Assembly: GCF_000177195.2 (NCBI RefSeq)
Contig: NC_015953.1
Coordinates: 1,736,001-1,800,000 of the forward strand
DNA from: Streptomyces sp. SirexAA-E
Lineage (GTDB): Bacteria; Actinomycetota; Actinomycetes; Streptomycetales; Streptomycetaceae
Length of the DNA stretch: 64,000 bases
Direction: 5' to 3'
Both the position numbers and the translations under genes were made by a program. Of the stretch, positions 51,427-60,489 are shown piece by piece; positions within the stretch are counted from its first letter, which is position 1; each line of letters opens with the position of its first letter. The notes under the pieces are model-generated. The model saw only the letters and a list, made by a program, of their open reading frames with translations, did not search any database and was not told the DNA's origin.

Positions 51427-52203
51427 TCAGGGCTCCGGGGGCGGTCCCGGGAGCGGTGTCCGGTCCGGCGCCCCGCCGATCAGGTCCTGGAACCGGCGGC
51501 GGGGGCCCGCCCAGCGCACGTCGTGGTGATAGGCCCTCAGAAGTGCCCGGGCGCGGGCCCGGTGGCGGTTGTGGTAGAGGCGCCGGGCCCAGGGTGAGGC
51601 GGGCCGGGCCAGCCGGACGGCGGCGATGAACGCGATGAGCGGCACCAGGGTGCCGATCACCGCCATCCGGGCCTTGCCCTTGAACAGGGCGATCAGGACG
51701 AAGCCGAAGTTGCCGCCGTAGGTCAGGACGACGCCCAGCCGGTCCTGCTGTTCGTCGCCGCTCAGTTCGTCCACGCCGAGCGGTGAGAAGCCGGCGAGGA
51801 CGAGGAGGACGAGGAGGACGAGTGAGGCGGTGAGGACCACCACCTCGACGCTCTGGCGGCCCTCCTCGGTCCAGTACACGTCGTCGAGGTGGAGGATCAG
51901 GGCGAACTCGTCCAGGACCAGGCCCGCCCCGACGCCGAAGACGACCGCGCAGATCCCGGCCGCCATCCCCTGCCGGCCGCTCGCGACCGCGCCGAAACCG
52001 CCGACGACCGAGAGCACGACACCGGGCACGACGTGGTGGATGTGCACCCCGCCGGGGGTGATGTCGCGGAAGGGCCCTTTGCCGGCCCGGATCATCCGGG
52101 TGACGAAACGCGTGACGGCGAAGGTCAGGACGAAGGCGCTCAGGGCGAGGAGCAGCGGGAGCTTGCCCGGTTCGACGATGTTCTGGTGCAGCCAGTGACC
52201 CAT
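51427..52203 (-). CDS. Integral membrane protein of unknown function
   Basis: A 258-residue membrane protein with about six hydrophobic segments (from LPLLLALSAFVLTFAVTRF to VIGTLVPLIAFIAAV). A hydrophilic loop TPGGVHIHHVVPGVV has three closely placed His, and VLDEFALILHLDDVYW adds acidic residues and His in the membrane region. The C-terminal ~50 residues are Arg-rich and cytosolic. The His/Asp set could bind a metal, which is an inference. The ATG at 52203 has GGGAGCGG upstream. It sits antisense between cobT and cobS, ending five bases from the cobT stop. Confidence 0.82.
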   Translation of the reverse strand: MGHWLHQNIVEPGKLPLLLALSAFVLTFAVTRFVTRMIRAGKGPFRDITPGGVHIHHVVPGVVLSVVGGFGAVASGRQGMAAGICAVVFGVGAGLVLDEFALILHLDDVYWTEEGRQSVEVVVLTASLVLLVLLVLAGFSPLGVDELSGDEQQDRLGVVLTYGGNFGFVLIALFKGKARMAVIGTLVPLIAFIAAVRLARPASPWARRLYHNRHRARARALLRAYHHDVRWAGPRRRFQDLIGGAPDRTPLPGPPPEP

Positions 52204-52277
52204 CCCACCCGCTCCCGAAGATCCCGCTGTACGGCTTTTGCCGCTTTCCGCCCAATCTAGCCCCGGGCCGCACCGGC

Positions 52278-52283
52278 TAGCCT
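52278..52283 (+). promoter_or_regulatory. Candidate -10 box of leaderless cobS
   Basis: TAGCCT, seven bases before the GTG at 52291; no ribosome-binding site is seen. Confidence 0.5.
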
Positions 52284-52290
52284 GCGCGCG

Positions 52291-53073
52291 GTGACCTCCC
52301 TGAACAGCCACGGCGTCCGTTTCGCCTTCGGCACCCTGACCGTGATCCCCGTCCGCGTCTCCCGCTGGGACCGCGAGGCCGCGCGGGCCGGCATGCTCTG
52401 CGCGCCGCTCGCCGGGCTCGCGGTGGGGCTGCTCGCGGCGGTGCCCGGGGCGCTGCTGCTGCTCGCCGGGGCCGGCCCGCTGCTCGCGGCCGTCGCGTCC
52501 GTCGCGCTGCCCGCCGCCCTGACCCGGGGGCTGCATCTGGACGGCCTGGCGGACACCGCGGACGGACTGGGCAGCGGCAAACCGGCCGAGGACGCGCTGC
52601 GGATCATGAAGCAGTCCGACATCGGCCCGTTCGGCGTGATCACCCTGCTGTTCGTGCTGCTGGCGCAGGTCGCGGCCCTCTTCGAGCTGTACGGCCGGGG
52701 CTGGGCGCACGGCGCGGCGGGGGCGGTGGCCGCCGCCGTGGTGGCCCGCCTCGCGCTCACGCTGGCCTCCCGCCACGACGTCCCGCCCGCCCGGCCGGAA
52801 GGGCTCGGGGCCGCGGTGGCCGGGACCGTCCCGCCCGGCGCGGCGGCGGCCGTCGCCGCCCTGGTGGTCGCGGGCTGCGCGGCGGCGGGCACGGTGGCGG
52901 GCGGGTACGGGCCGGCGCGGTACGCCCTCGCCGCCCTCGCTGGCCTGGCGGCGGCACAGCTGCTGCTGCGTCACTGCGTCCGGCGCTTCGGCGGGGTCAC
53001 CGGCGATGTGTTCGGGGCACTGGAGGAGACGGCGGCCACGGCGGTGCTGGTGGTGCTGGTCCTGGGCGGATGA
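52291..53073 (+). CDS. cobS: Adenosylcobinamide-GDP ribazoletransferase (cobalamin synthase)
   Basis: A 260-residue membrane enzyme joining AdoCbi-GDP and alpha-ribazole, the last nucleotide-loop step. LHLDGLADTADGLGSGKPAE near residue 80 and SDIGPFGVITLL are the conserved acidic metal/nucleotide site. About six to seven hydrophobic segments follow. The N-terminal FGTLTVIPVRV is typical. It starts at GTG, probably leaderless. Its stop codon lies in a 30-bp tandem repeat shared with the 3' end of the convergent gene. Confidence 0.94.
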   Translation: MTSLNSHGVRFAFGTLTVIPVRVSRWDREAARAGMLCAPLAGLAVGLLAAVPGALLLLAGAGPLLAAVASVALPAALTRGLHLDGLADTADGLGSGKPAEDALRIMKQSDIGPFGVITLLFVLLAQVAALFELYGRGWAHGAAGAVAAAVVARLALTLASRHDVPPARPEGLGAAVAGTVPPGAAAAVAALVVAGCAAAGTVAGGYGPARYALAALAGLAAAQLLLRHCVRRFGGVTGDVFGALEETAATAVLVVLVLGG

Positions 53074-53157
53074 CTCGGGAGCCCCGGCGTCCTCGGCGGA
53101 TGACTCGGCGGCCCCGGCGTCCTCGGCAGGTGACTCAGCAGACCTGGCGCCAGACGC
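53068..53157. repeat. 30-bp tandem repeat across two convergent gene ends
   Basis: Two near-identical 30-base units (53068-53097 and 53098-53127, about two mismatches) plus a degraded third (to about 53157). The first contains the cobS stop; the third covers the end of the GH114 gene. Confidence 0.75.
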
Positions 53158-53980
53158 CGAGTTCGTACTTCTTGAGCAGCGAACTCAGGCGCAGCTCCCG
53201 GGACTCGGGGCAGAAGTCGGCCACCGGCAGCTCGTACTCCGCGTGGAAGACGGCCTTGCCCGCGTCGACGAACGGGGTGAGCTCGTCGCACTCCTCGTAC
53301 TGGGCGCACTGCTCGTTCACCGCGAAGTCGAAGTCGTCGACCAGCTCCGGGATCTGGGGCAGGTCGTTCTTCAGACCGACCGCCATGCCGTGCCGGTGGG
53401 CGAGGTCCGCGACGAGCCGGTTGTAGCGCAGCTGGTCCCGGGCGGTGAGCGGGAAGCCGGTGTCGTTGAGGTAGCCGTCCATGTTGTCGGGCTCCACCGC
53501 GTCGAAGCCCTTCTTCGCGCACATCTCGACGCGGGTCTCCATCAGCGGTTCCAGGACGTCGGTGCGGCGGATGTCGAGCCACCGCTCCCCCTCCCAGCCG
53601 TTGCTCCTGCCGCGTACGGAGGCGGGGAACTCCTCCGCGTCCGGGCGGAAGTCCTCCCACGCGCCGGTGGAGAGGTAGCAGACGACCTTGCGGTCCTCGC
53701 CGTGCAGCGCGGCGACCGTCCTCGCGTCCTGGTCGAAGCCGTCGATGTCGTACACCGGCGCGTCCACCGACGTGTCCACGCGGCCGGAGAGCTGCCACTG
53801 CCAGCCCACCCCCGGCTCCGGCTGCCAGTGTTCGGCCGTCTCCTCCCGGCCGCCGGTGCCGTCGGCCGCCTCCGGGGCCGTGCCCGCGTCCGTGCCGCAT
53901 CCCGCGAGCGACGTCGGCAGGAGCAGCGCCGCGCAGAGCACCCGCCCCCACGCCCTCGTACCGCCCGCCGTGCTCCGCAT
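53135..53980 (-). CDS. GH114-like endo-alpha-1,4-polygalactosaminidase family lipoprotein
   Basis: A 281-residue exported TIM-barrel protein. The lipobox SLAGC sets Cys28. WQWQLSGRVD and VYDIDGFDQD open the catalytic domain, VVCYLSTGAWEDFRPD and DAVEPDNMDGYLND near residue 165 hold acidic residues typical of GH114, and VNEQCAQYEEC is conserved. Family members cleave galactosaminogalactan-type polymers; substrate in Streptomyces is unknown. It is divergent from pepA and convergent with cobS. Confidence 0.88.
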   Translation of the reverse strand: MRSTAGGTRAWGRVLCAALLLPTSLAGCGTDAGTAPEAADGTGGREETAEHWQPEPGVGWQWQLSGRVDTSVDAPVYDIDGFDQDARTVAALHGEDRKVVCYLSTGAWEDFRPDAEEFPASVRGRSNGWEGERWLDIRRTDVLEPLMETRVEMCAKKGFDAVEPDNMDGYLNDTGFPLTARDQLRYNRLVADLAHRHGMAVGLKNDLPQIPELVDDFDFAVNEQCAQYEECDELTPFVDAGKAVFHAEYELPVADFCPESRELRLSSLLKKYELGVWRQVC

Positions 53981-54228
53981 GCCTCTCCCCCGCTCGATAC
54001 GCGCAGGTGAACGACCCTACCGGCGCCCACCGCCCCCTCCGCACCGGGCCGGGCGGCGGCGCCGTCGCGCCCCGTCCGGCGCCCCGACGGCCGTGCCCCC
54101 GTGAGCGGGAAGCAAAGGCGCGCGTAGGCTCATTCCCGGCACATTGCGGCGAGGCATACGATGCGCCGGGCACGGTCGGCCCACCCCTCGACCGGCACAG
54201 AACTCAACGGAAGCGAGATTTCACCACC

Positions 54229-55770
54229 GTGACTGCTCTCACTCTCAGCACTGCCGGTGCGGCGACGCTGCGCGCCGACGCACTCGTCGTCGGCGTCGCC
54301 AAGGGCGCGAAGGGGCCGGTCGTTGCGCCGGGCGCCGAGGCCGTGGACAAGGCCTTCGACGGAAAGCTCGCAGACGTCCTGGAGACCCTGGGCGCCTGTG
54401 GTGCCGAGGGCGAAGTGACCAAGCTCCCCGCGCCCTCCGGCCTGAAGGCCCCGGTCGTGCTGGCGGTCGGGCTCGGCCGGGCCCCCGAGCGGGACGGCGC
54501 GTACGACGCCGAGGCGCTGCGCCGGGCCGCGGGCAGTGCCGCGCGCACCCTGTCCGGCTCGAAGAAGGCCGGCTTCGCGCTGCCGACGGAGTCCGCCGAG
54601 GACGCCGGGGCCATCGCGGAGGGCGCCCTGCTGGGTGCGTACGCCTTCACCGCCTACCAGGGCGGCGAGGACAGGATCGCCCCCAAGGGCGCCAAGAACA
54701 AGGGCCCCAAGCAGCCGCTCGCCGAGGTCGCCCTGCTCGGTGCCAAGCCGCGCGACAAGGCGTACAAGGCCGCCGCCGAGCGCGCCGTGGCCGTCGCGGA
54801 GGAGATCAACCGCGCCCGCGACCTGATCAACACCCCGCCGAACGACCTGTACCCGGAGTCGTTCGCCGCCGTCGCCACCGCGGCCGGCAAGGAGCACGGC
54901 GTCAAGGTCCAGGTGCTCGACGAGAAGGCGCTCGTCAAGGGCGGCTTCGGCGGTCTGCTCGGTGTCGGCCAGGGCTCGACGCACGGCCCCCGCCTCGTCC
55001 GGCTCGCCTACACGCACCCGAAGGCGGAGAAGACGCTGGCCCTGGTCGGCAAGGGCATCACCTACGACTCGGGCGGCATCTCGCTGAAGCCGGCCGGGCA
55101 CAACGAGACGATGAAGTGCGACATGAGTGGCGCCGCCGCCGTGTTCGCCACCGTCGTCGCGGCCTCCCGCCTCGGCCTGCGGGTCAACGTCACCGGCTGG
55201 CTGGCCCTCGCCGAGAACATGCCCTCCGGCAACGCCACCCGCCCGGGCGACGTGCTGCGCATGTACAGCGGCAAGACCGTCGAGGTCCTCAACACCGACG
55301 CCGAGGGCCGGCTCGTCCTCGCGGACGCGCTGACCCGCGCCTCGGAGGAGAACCCGGACGCGATCGTCGACGTGGCGACCCTGACCGGCGCCATGGTCCT
55401 GGCACTGGGCAACCGCACCTTCGGCGTGATGTCCAACGACGACGCCTTCCGCACCTCGATCCACGAGACCGCCGAGGAGGTCGGCGAGGCGTCCTGGCCG
55501 ATGCCGCTCCCCGCCGACCTGCGCAAGGGCATGGACTCCCCGACCGCCGACATCGCCAACATGGGCGAGCGGATGGGCGGCGGCCTGGTGGCCGGCCTGT
55601 TCCTGAAGGAGTTCGTCGGCGAGGGCATCGCCTGGGCCCACCTGGACATCGCGGGCCCGGCCTTCCACGAGGGCGCGCCGTACGGCTACACCCCCAAGGG
55701 CGGCACCGGCTCATCGGTCCGCACGCTGGTCCGGCTGGCCGAGCGCACGGCCGACGGCGACCTGGGCTGA
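54229..55770 (+). CDS. pepA: Leucyl aminopeptidase (M17)
   Basis: A 513-residue cytosolic di-metal aminopeptidase. The C-terminal catalytic domain has LVGKGITYDSGGISLKP near residue 275 (Lys and Asp ligands), MKCDMSGAAAVF and the signature NTDAEGRLVLADAL near residue 355, with Asp and Glu ligands and the Arg. The N-terminal ~170 residues are the usual macro-like domain. GTG start at 54229, with a weak purine stretch upstream. TAGGCT (54125-54130) may be the -10, giving a leader near 90 bases. A terminator follows. Confidence 0.95.
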   Translation: MTALTLSTAGAATLRADALVVGVAKGAKGPVVAPGAEAVDKAFDGKLADVLETLGACGAEGEVTKLPAPSGLKAPVVLAVGLGRAPERDGAYDAEALRRAAGSAARTLSGSKKAGFALPTESAEDAGAIAEGALLGAYAFTAYQGGEDRIAPKGAKNKGPKQPLAEVALLGAKPRDKAYKAAAERAVAVAEEINRARDLINTPPNDLYPESFAAVATAAGKEHGVKVQVLDEKALVKGGFGGLLGVGQGSTHGPRLVRLAYTHPKAEKTLALVGKGITYDSGGISLKPAGHNETMKCDMSGAAAVFATVVAASRLGLRVNVTGWLALAENMPSGNATRPGDVLRMYSGKTVEVLNTDAEGRLVLADALTRASEENPDAIVDVATLTGAMVLALGNRTFGVMSNDDAFRTSIHETAEEVGEASWPMPLPADLRKGMDSPTADIANMGERMGGGLVAGLFLKEFVGEGIAWAHLDIAGPAFHEGAPYGYTPKGGTGSSVRTLVRLAERTADGDLG

Positions 55771-56126
55771 TCCCCTCCGCGCGCGGCGTCCCAGGCGGGC
55801 GCCGTGCGCGGGACGGACCCGCGTTCGCGGGCAGCGATACGGCCCCGGGCATACGTCCGGGGCCGTACGCGTTCCCCGAGCGGCACCTGACCGCCGGTTT
55901 TCCGAAACTTTGTACGCATACGTCATGGTCCGGGCCGGATGTTCGCCCGCCCCGGAGCGGGGGCCCGCGTCCCGTCCGCCCTCAACAAGTGCGAAGATGG
56001 GTTCTCGGCAGGACAGGGCCCCCACCACAGGGCCGACATACACAAGCGGCCGAACACCAGCCGACCGGCCGGTCATACCCCAGCGACGGGGCCCGGCGTA
56101 CGGCGCACATGCATGGAGGACGTGAC
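55771..56126. other. 356-base gap between pepA and lpdA
   Basis: It holds the pepA terminator hairpin and a leader for lpdA. I see no convincing -35/-10 pair, no small gene and no known riboswitch. The stretch around 55910-55930 is AT-richer than its surroundings and is the likeliest promoter area. Confidence 0.4.
55838..55867 (+). terminator. Terminator after pepA
   Basis: A perfect 11-bp stem (TACGGCCCCGG and complement) with an eight-base loop, 68 bases after the pepA stop. Confidence 0.75.
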
Positions 56127-57515
56127 GTGGCGAACGACGCCAGCACCGTTTTCGACCTAGTGATCCTCGGCGGTGGTAGCGGCGGTTACGCCGCGGCCCT
56201 GCGCGGAGCGCAGCTGGGCCTGGACGTCGCACTGATCGAGAAGGGCAAGGTCGGCGGCACCTGCCTGCACAACGGCTGCATCCCCACGAAGGCGCTGCTG
56301 CACGCCGGAGAGATCGCCGACCAGGCCCGCGAGTCGGCCCAGTTCGGTGTGAAGGCCACCTTCGAGGGCATCGACATGGAGGCCGTCCACAAGTACAAGG
56401 ACGACGTGATCTCGGGCCTGTACAAGGGTCTCCAGGGTCTCATCGCCTCGCGCAAGGTCCACTACGTCGAGGGTGAGGGCCGGCTCTCGTCGCCCACCTC
56501 GGTGGATGTGAACGGCCAGCGCATCCGGGGCCGCCACGTGGTCCTCGCGACCGGTTCCGTACCGAAGTCGCTGCCCGGCCTGGAGATCGACGGCAACCGC
56601 ATCATCTCCTCGGACCACGCGCTGAAGCTGGACCGCGTCCCGAAGTCCGCCATCGTCCTGGGCGGCGGCGTGATCGGCGTCGAGTTCGCCTCGGCGTGGA
56701 AGTCCTTCGGCACCGACGTCACGATCGTCGAGGGCCTGAAGCACCTGGTCCCGGTCGAGGACGAGAACAGCTCGAAGCTGCTGGAGCGCGCGTTCCGCAA
56801 GCGCGGCATCAAGTTCAACCTCGGCACCTTCTTCGACAAGGCCGAGTACACCGAGGACGGCGTGCGGGTCACCCTCGCCGACGGCAAGACGTTCGAGGCG
56901 GAGGTGCTGCTGGTCGCGATCGGCCGCGGCCCGGTCTCGCAGGGTCTGGGCTACGAGGAGGCCGGGGTCGCCATGGACCGCGGCTACGTCCTCGTCGACG
57001 AGTACATGCAGACCAACGTCCCGACGGTCTCCGCCGTGGGCGACCTGGTCCCGACCCTCCAGCTGGCGCACGTCGGCTTCGCCGAGGGCATCCTCGTCGC
57101 GGAGCGGCTGGCCGGTCTCAAGACCGTGCCGATCGACTACGACGGTGTCCCGAAGGTGACGTACTGCCACCCCGAGGTCGCCTCCGTCGGCATCTCCGAG
57201 GCCAAGGCCAAGGAGATCTACGGTGCGGACAAGGTCGTCGCCCTCAAGTACAACCTCGCGGGCAACGGCAAGAGCAAGATCCTCAAGACCGCGGGCGAGA
57301 TCAAGCTCGTCCAGGTCAAGGACGGTGCCGTGGTCGGCGTCCACATGGTCGGTGACCGTATGGGCGAGCAGGTCGGCGAAGCCCAGCTGATCTACAACTG
57401 GGAGGCGCTGCCGGCCGAGGTGGCGCAGCTCATCCACGCCCACCCCACGCAGAACGAGGCGATGGGCGAGGCCCACCTGGCCCTCGCCGGCAAGCCGCTG
57501 CACTCCCACGACTGA
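56127..57515 (+). CDS. lpdA: Dihydrolipoyl dehydrogenase (E3)
   Basis: A 462-residue flavoprotein that reoxidises the lipoyl groups of 2-oxoacid dehydrogenases with NAD+. LVILGGGSGGYAAALRG is the FAD-binding GxGxxG, GGTCLHNGCIPTK has the redox Cys46 and Cys51, and VLGGGVIGVEFASAW binds NAD. The C-terminal HAHPTQNE contains the active-site His-Glu. GTG start with GGAGGA six bases upstream. sucB begins 59 bases after its stop, so the two form an operon. Confidence 0.96.
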   Translation: MANDASTVFDLVILGGGSGGYAAALRGAQLGLDVALIEKGKVGGTCLHNGCIPTKALLHAGEIADQARESAQFGVKATFEGIDMEAVHKYKDDVISGLYKGLQGLIASRKVHYVEGEGRLSSPTSVDVNGQRIRGRHVVLATGSVPKSLPGLEIDGNRIISSDHALKLDRVPKSAIVLGGGVIGVEFASAWKSFGTDVTIVEGLKHLVPVEDENSSKLLERAFRKRGIKFNLGTFFDKAEYTEDGVRVTLADGKTFEAEVLLVAIGRGPVSQGLGYEEAGVAMDRGYVLVDEYMQTNVPTVSAVGDLVPTLQLAHVGFAEGILVAERLAGLKTVPIDYDGVPKVTYCHPEVASVGISEAKAKEIYGADKVVALKYNLAGNGKSKILKTAGEIKLVQVKDGAVVGVHMVGDRMGEQVGEAQLIYNWEALPAEVAQLIHAHPTQNEAMGEAHLALAGKPLHSHD

Positions 57516-57574
57516 TCCAGTCCCGGGCGCGACGACCGACCACTTCCGCATTTTCGTAAGGAGCAACTGAAACC

Positions 57575-59401
57575 ATGTCGGTTTCCGTAACCCTTCCGGC
57601 GCTCGGCGAGAGCGTCACCGAGGGCACTGTCACCCGTTGGCTGAAGGCCGAGGGCGAGCGCGTCGAGGCCGACGAGCCGCTGCTCGAGGTCTCGACCGAC
57701 AAGGTCGACACCGAGATCCCCGCACCCGCCGCCGGCGTCCTGACCTCCATCAAGGTCGCCGAGGACGAGACCGTCGAGGTCGGCGCCGAGCTGGCCGTCA
57801 TCGACGACGGCTCGGGCGCGCCCGCCGCCGAGGAGGCCCCGGCCGCCGAGCCCGCGGCCGTCCCGGCCCCGGCCGCCGAGGAGGCGCCCACCGCCCCGTC
57901 GACGGAGACGGAGGCCCCGGCCGAGGCTCCGTCCGCGCAGGACACCGCCGGTGCCTCGTCCGCCTCCGGTACGGACGTCACCCTTCCGGCGCTCGGCGAG
58001 AGCGTCACCGAGGGCACCGTCACCCGCTGGCTGAAGGAGGTCGGCGAGGAGGTCGCGGAGGACGAGCCGCTGCTCGAGGTCTCCACGGACAAGGTCGACA
58101 CCGAGATCCCCGCGCCGGTCGCCGGTGTGCTGCTGGAGATCGTCGTCGGTGAGGACGAGACCGCCGAGGTCGGCGCCAAGCTGGCCGTCATCGGTGCTCC
58201 GGGCGCTGCCCCGGCCGCCGCCCCGGCTCCGGCCGCCCCGGCACCCGCCGAGGAGAAGCCCGCCGCTCCGGCGCCCGCCCCGGCCGCCGAGACCCCGGCT
58301 CCGGCCGCCCCGGCACCCGCCGAGGAGAAGCCGGCCGCTCCGGCTCCGGCTCCGGCTCCGGCTGCTCCCGCGCCCGCCCCGGCCGCCCAGGCCCCGGCCG
58401 CTCCCGCCGCTCCGGCGCCCGCCGCCGCTCCGGCCGCGGCCGCTCCGGCCGCGTCCGCCGGTGACGAGGGTGCCTACGTCACGCCGCTGGTGCGCAAGCT
58501 CGCCGCCGAGAACGGTGTCGACCTGGGCTCGGTCAAGGGCACCGGTGTCGGTGGCCGCATCCGCAAGCAGGACGTCGTCGCCGCCGCGGAGGCCGCCAAG
58601 GCCGCCGCAGCCGCTCCGGCTCCCGCCCCCGCGGCCGCCCCCGCCGCGGCGAAGAAGGCGCCGAAGCTCGAGGCGTCCCCGCTGCGCGGTCAGACGGTCA
58701 AGATGACCCGCATGCGCAAGGTCATCGGCGACAACATGATGAAGGCGCTGCACTCGCAGGCCCAGCTGACCTCGGTCCTCGAGGTCGACATCACCAAGCT
58801 GATGAAGCTGCGCAACCAGGCGAAGGAGTCCTTCGCCGCCCGTGAGGGCGTCAAGCTGTCCCCGATGCCGTTCTTCGTGAAGGCGGCGGCCCAGGCGCTG
58901 AAGGCCCACCCGGTCGTCAACGCCCGGATCAACGAGGACGAGGGCACCATCACGTACTTCGACTCGGAGAACATCGGCATCGCCGTGGACGCCGAGAAGG
59001 GTCTGATGACCCCGGTCATCAAGGGTGCGGGCGACCTGAACATCGCCGGTATCGCGAAGAAGACCGCCGAGCTGGCCGGCAAGGCCCGCGGTGGCGGCCT
59101 CACCCCGGACGACATGTCCGGTGCCACCTTCACGGTCAGCAACACCGGTTCGCGCGGTGCGCTGTTCGACACCGTCATCGTGCCGCCGAACCAGGCCGCC
59201 ATCCTGGGCATCGGCGCCACCGTCAAGCGTCCGGCGGTCATCGAGACCGCCGAGGGCACCGTCATCGGCGTCCGCGACATGACGTACCTGTCGCTCTCCT
59301 ACGACCACCGTCTGGTGGACGGCGCGGACGCCGCCCGTTACCTGACCACGGTCAAGGCGATCCTCGAAGCAGGCGAGTTCGAGGTCGAGCTGGGTCTCTG
59401 A
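57575..59401 (+). CDS. sucB: 2-oxoacid dehydrogenase E2 (dihydrolipoamide acyltransferase) with two lipoyl domains
   Basis: A 608-residue core enzyme. Two lipoyl domains (about 1-77 and 133-207) carry the lipoylated Lys43 and Lys173 in [12 protein letters not shown], and their DNA is nearly repeated. Long Ala/Pro linkers precede and follow them. The subunit-binding domain is at about 305-340 ([16 protein letters not shown]). The catalytic domain (from about 375) ends with [16 protein letters not shown], holding the His-Asp pair. In actinobacteria one E2 may serve both pyruvate and 2-oxoglutarate dehydrogenase; lpdA upstream and aceE downstream fit that. Specificity cannot be told from sequence alone. 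Confidence 0.94.
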   Translation: MSVSVTLPALGESVTEGTVTRWLKAEGERVEADEPLLEVSTDKVDTEIPAPAAGVLTSIKVAEDETVEVGAELAVIDDGSGAPAAEEAPAAEPAAVPAPAAEEAPTAPSTETEAPAEAPSAQDTAGASSASGTDVTLPALGESVTEGTVTRWLKEVGEEVAEDEPLLEVSTDKVDTEIPAPVAGVLLEIVVGEDETAEVGAKLAVIGAPGAAPAAAPAPAAPAPAEEKPAAPAPAPAAETPAPAAPAPAEEKPAAPAPAPAPAAPAPAPAAQAPAAPAAPAPAAAPAAAAPAASAGDEGAYVTPLVRKLAAENGVDLGSVKGTGVGGRIRKQDVVAAAEAAKAAAAAPAPAPAAAPAAAKKAPKLEASPLRGQTVKMTRMRKVIGDNMMKALHSQAQLTSVLEVDITKLMKLRNQAKESFAAREGVKLSPMPFFVKAAAQALKAHPVVNARINEDEGTITYFDSENIGIAVDAEKGLMTPVIKGAGDLNIAGIAKKTAELAGKARGGGLTPDDMSGATFTVSNTGSRGALFDTVIVPPNQAAILGIGATVKRPAVIETAEGTVIGVRDMTYLSLSYDHRLVDGADAARYLTTVKAILEAGEFEVELGL

Positions 59402-59448
59402 GGCCCGAGGCCCGAACGAGAGGCCCTTTCTGTAACGAGCCTCACCTG

Positions 59449-59487
59449 CGGCGCCCCCGTCCGGAACACTCCCGGGCGGGGGCGCCG
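59449..59487 (+). terminator. Terminator after sucB
   Basis: A perfect 11-bp stem (CGGCGCCCCCG and complement) with a 17-base loop, 48 bases after the sucB stop. Confidence 0.75.
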
Positions 59488-59501
59488 CCGTATTGTCTAA
59501 G

Positions 59502-59642
59502 GGCTGTCCCGTGATGCCTGGTCAGCGCGCGGCGTCGGACGCGGTGCGCCGCAAGGCGGAGGGACGCCCGCATACCGGGTGTATGCGGGCCTTCCGGCAA
59601 CGCGGCGAGGTGCCGTGGCTGACCGGGCATCACGGGACAGCC
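59502..59642. mobile_element. 141-bp MITE-like element with 25-bp terminal inverted repeats
   Basis: GGCTGTCCCGTGATGCCTGG begins the left end (59502-59526); the right end (59618-59642) is its reverse complement with one mismatch in 25. An inner CCCGCATAC/GTATGCGGG hairpin sits at the centre. It encodes no protein. The ends resemble those of IS5-group elements in Streptomyces (recalled, not searched). A clear target duplication is not seen. It lies between the sucB terminator and the GntR gene. Confidence 0.6.
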
Positions 59643-59670
59643 TCAGTCGCCACCGGTCGTTCCGGCAGCC

Positions 59671-59690
59671 GTGTCGGTGTATGCGACACC
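59671..59690. promoter_or_regulatory. Candidate operator of the GntR gene
   Basis: GTGTCG-N7-CGACAC nests with CGGTGT-N5-ACACCG, 24 bases before the GntR start. Its TGT-N5-ACA core resembles FadR-type sites, so autoregulation is possible. Confidence 0.45.
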
Positions 59691-59713
59691 GGTTTGCCAC
59701 GAAGGAGCCAGTC

Positions 59714-60337
59714 ATGACCCCGCCCGTCGTCCACTCGCTGCGCGAACAGATCCGCGAGCACCTCGTGGACGGGATCGTGAGCGGGCGGTGGAAGCCGGGC
59801 GAACGCATCGTGGAGCGCCGGATCGCGACCGAGCTGGAGGTCAGCCAGACCCCCGTGCGCGAGGCGCTGCGCGAGCTGGAGACCCTGCGGCTGATCGAGT
59901 CGGCTCCCAACAAGGGCGTCCGCGTACGCAACCTCACCGCGGCCGATCTGGAGGAGAGCTACCCGGTGCGCGCCGGGCTGGAGCAGATCGCGGCGGAGCT
60001 GGCGGCGCCGGTGCTGGGCGAGGACTGCTCGCGGCTCACCCCGCACGTGGCGGCCCTGTACGAGGCGGACCGGCTCGCCGACGGTGAGGCGCAGGTGCGG
60101 CACACGGTGGCCTTCCACCGGGAGATGGTGCGGGCGGCGGGCAACGCGGTGCTGCTGCACACCTGGGAGGGGCTGGGCATCGAGGTGTTCACGGCCCTGT
60201 CGATCCGCTGGCTCGGCACGGTGCAGAAGTCGTACGCGGAGGAGCACGAGGAGCTCATCGAGGCGTTCCTGAGGCGGGATCCGCAGATCGCGGTGCTGGT
60301 GAAGGAGCACGTCCTGGGGTGCGCGCCCCGCGCCTGA
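59714..60337 (+). CDS. GntR-family transcriptional regulator (FCD/FadR subfamily)
   Basis: A 207-residue regulator. The N-terminal winged helix has SLREQIREHLVDGIVSGRW and LEVSQTPVREALRELE, the standard GntR recognition region. The C-terminal all-helical FCD domain (from about 80) includes AFHREMVRAAGNAVLLHTW with His residues that often bind a metal and an organic acid. Its place between sucB and aceE suggests control of pyruvate or 2-oxoacid dehydrogenase, like PdhR, which is an inference. AAGGAG lies six bases before the ATG. Confidence 0.92.
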   Translation: MTPPVVHSLREQIREHLVDGIVSGRWKPGERIVERRIATELEVSQTPVREALRELETLRLIESAPNKGVRVRNLTAADLEESYPVRAGLEQIAAELAAPVLGEDCSRLTPHVAALYEADRLADGEAQVRHTVAFHREMVRAAGNAVLLHTWEGLGIEVFTALSIRWLGTVQKSYAEEHEELIEAFLRRDPQIAVLVKEHVLGCAPRA

Positions 60338-60489
60338 CGTCGTGCGGACCGTGGCCCATCTGTGTCAGCCGACGCTCGACCGTGCAGGTCAGGAGCCCTT
60401 TTCGCCCTAATCGTCCCGTCACTGGGTGCCCCGTTTCGCGGCACCGCATGCCACTTTTCTTCATATCGAGAAGTTTTACCCTTCACCCT

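Noticed and set aside
54144..56126. A long N-terminal extension of lipoamide dehydrogenase
   Set aside because: The frame is open through pepA only by GC bias. The translation is Arg-rich nonsense, and a strong GGAGGA plus GTG at 56127 starts the true protein.
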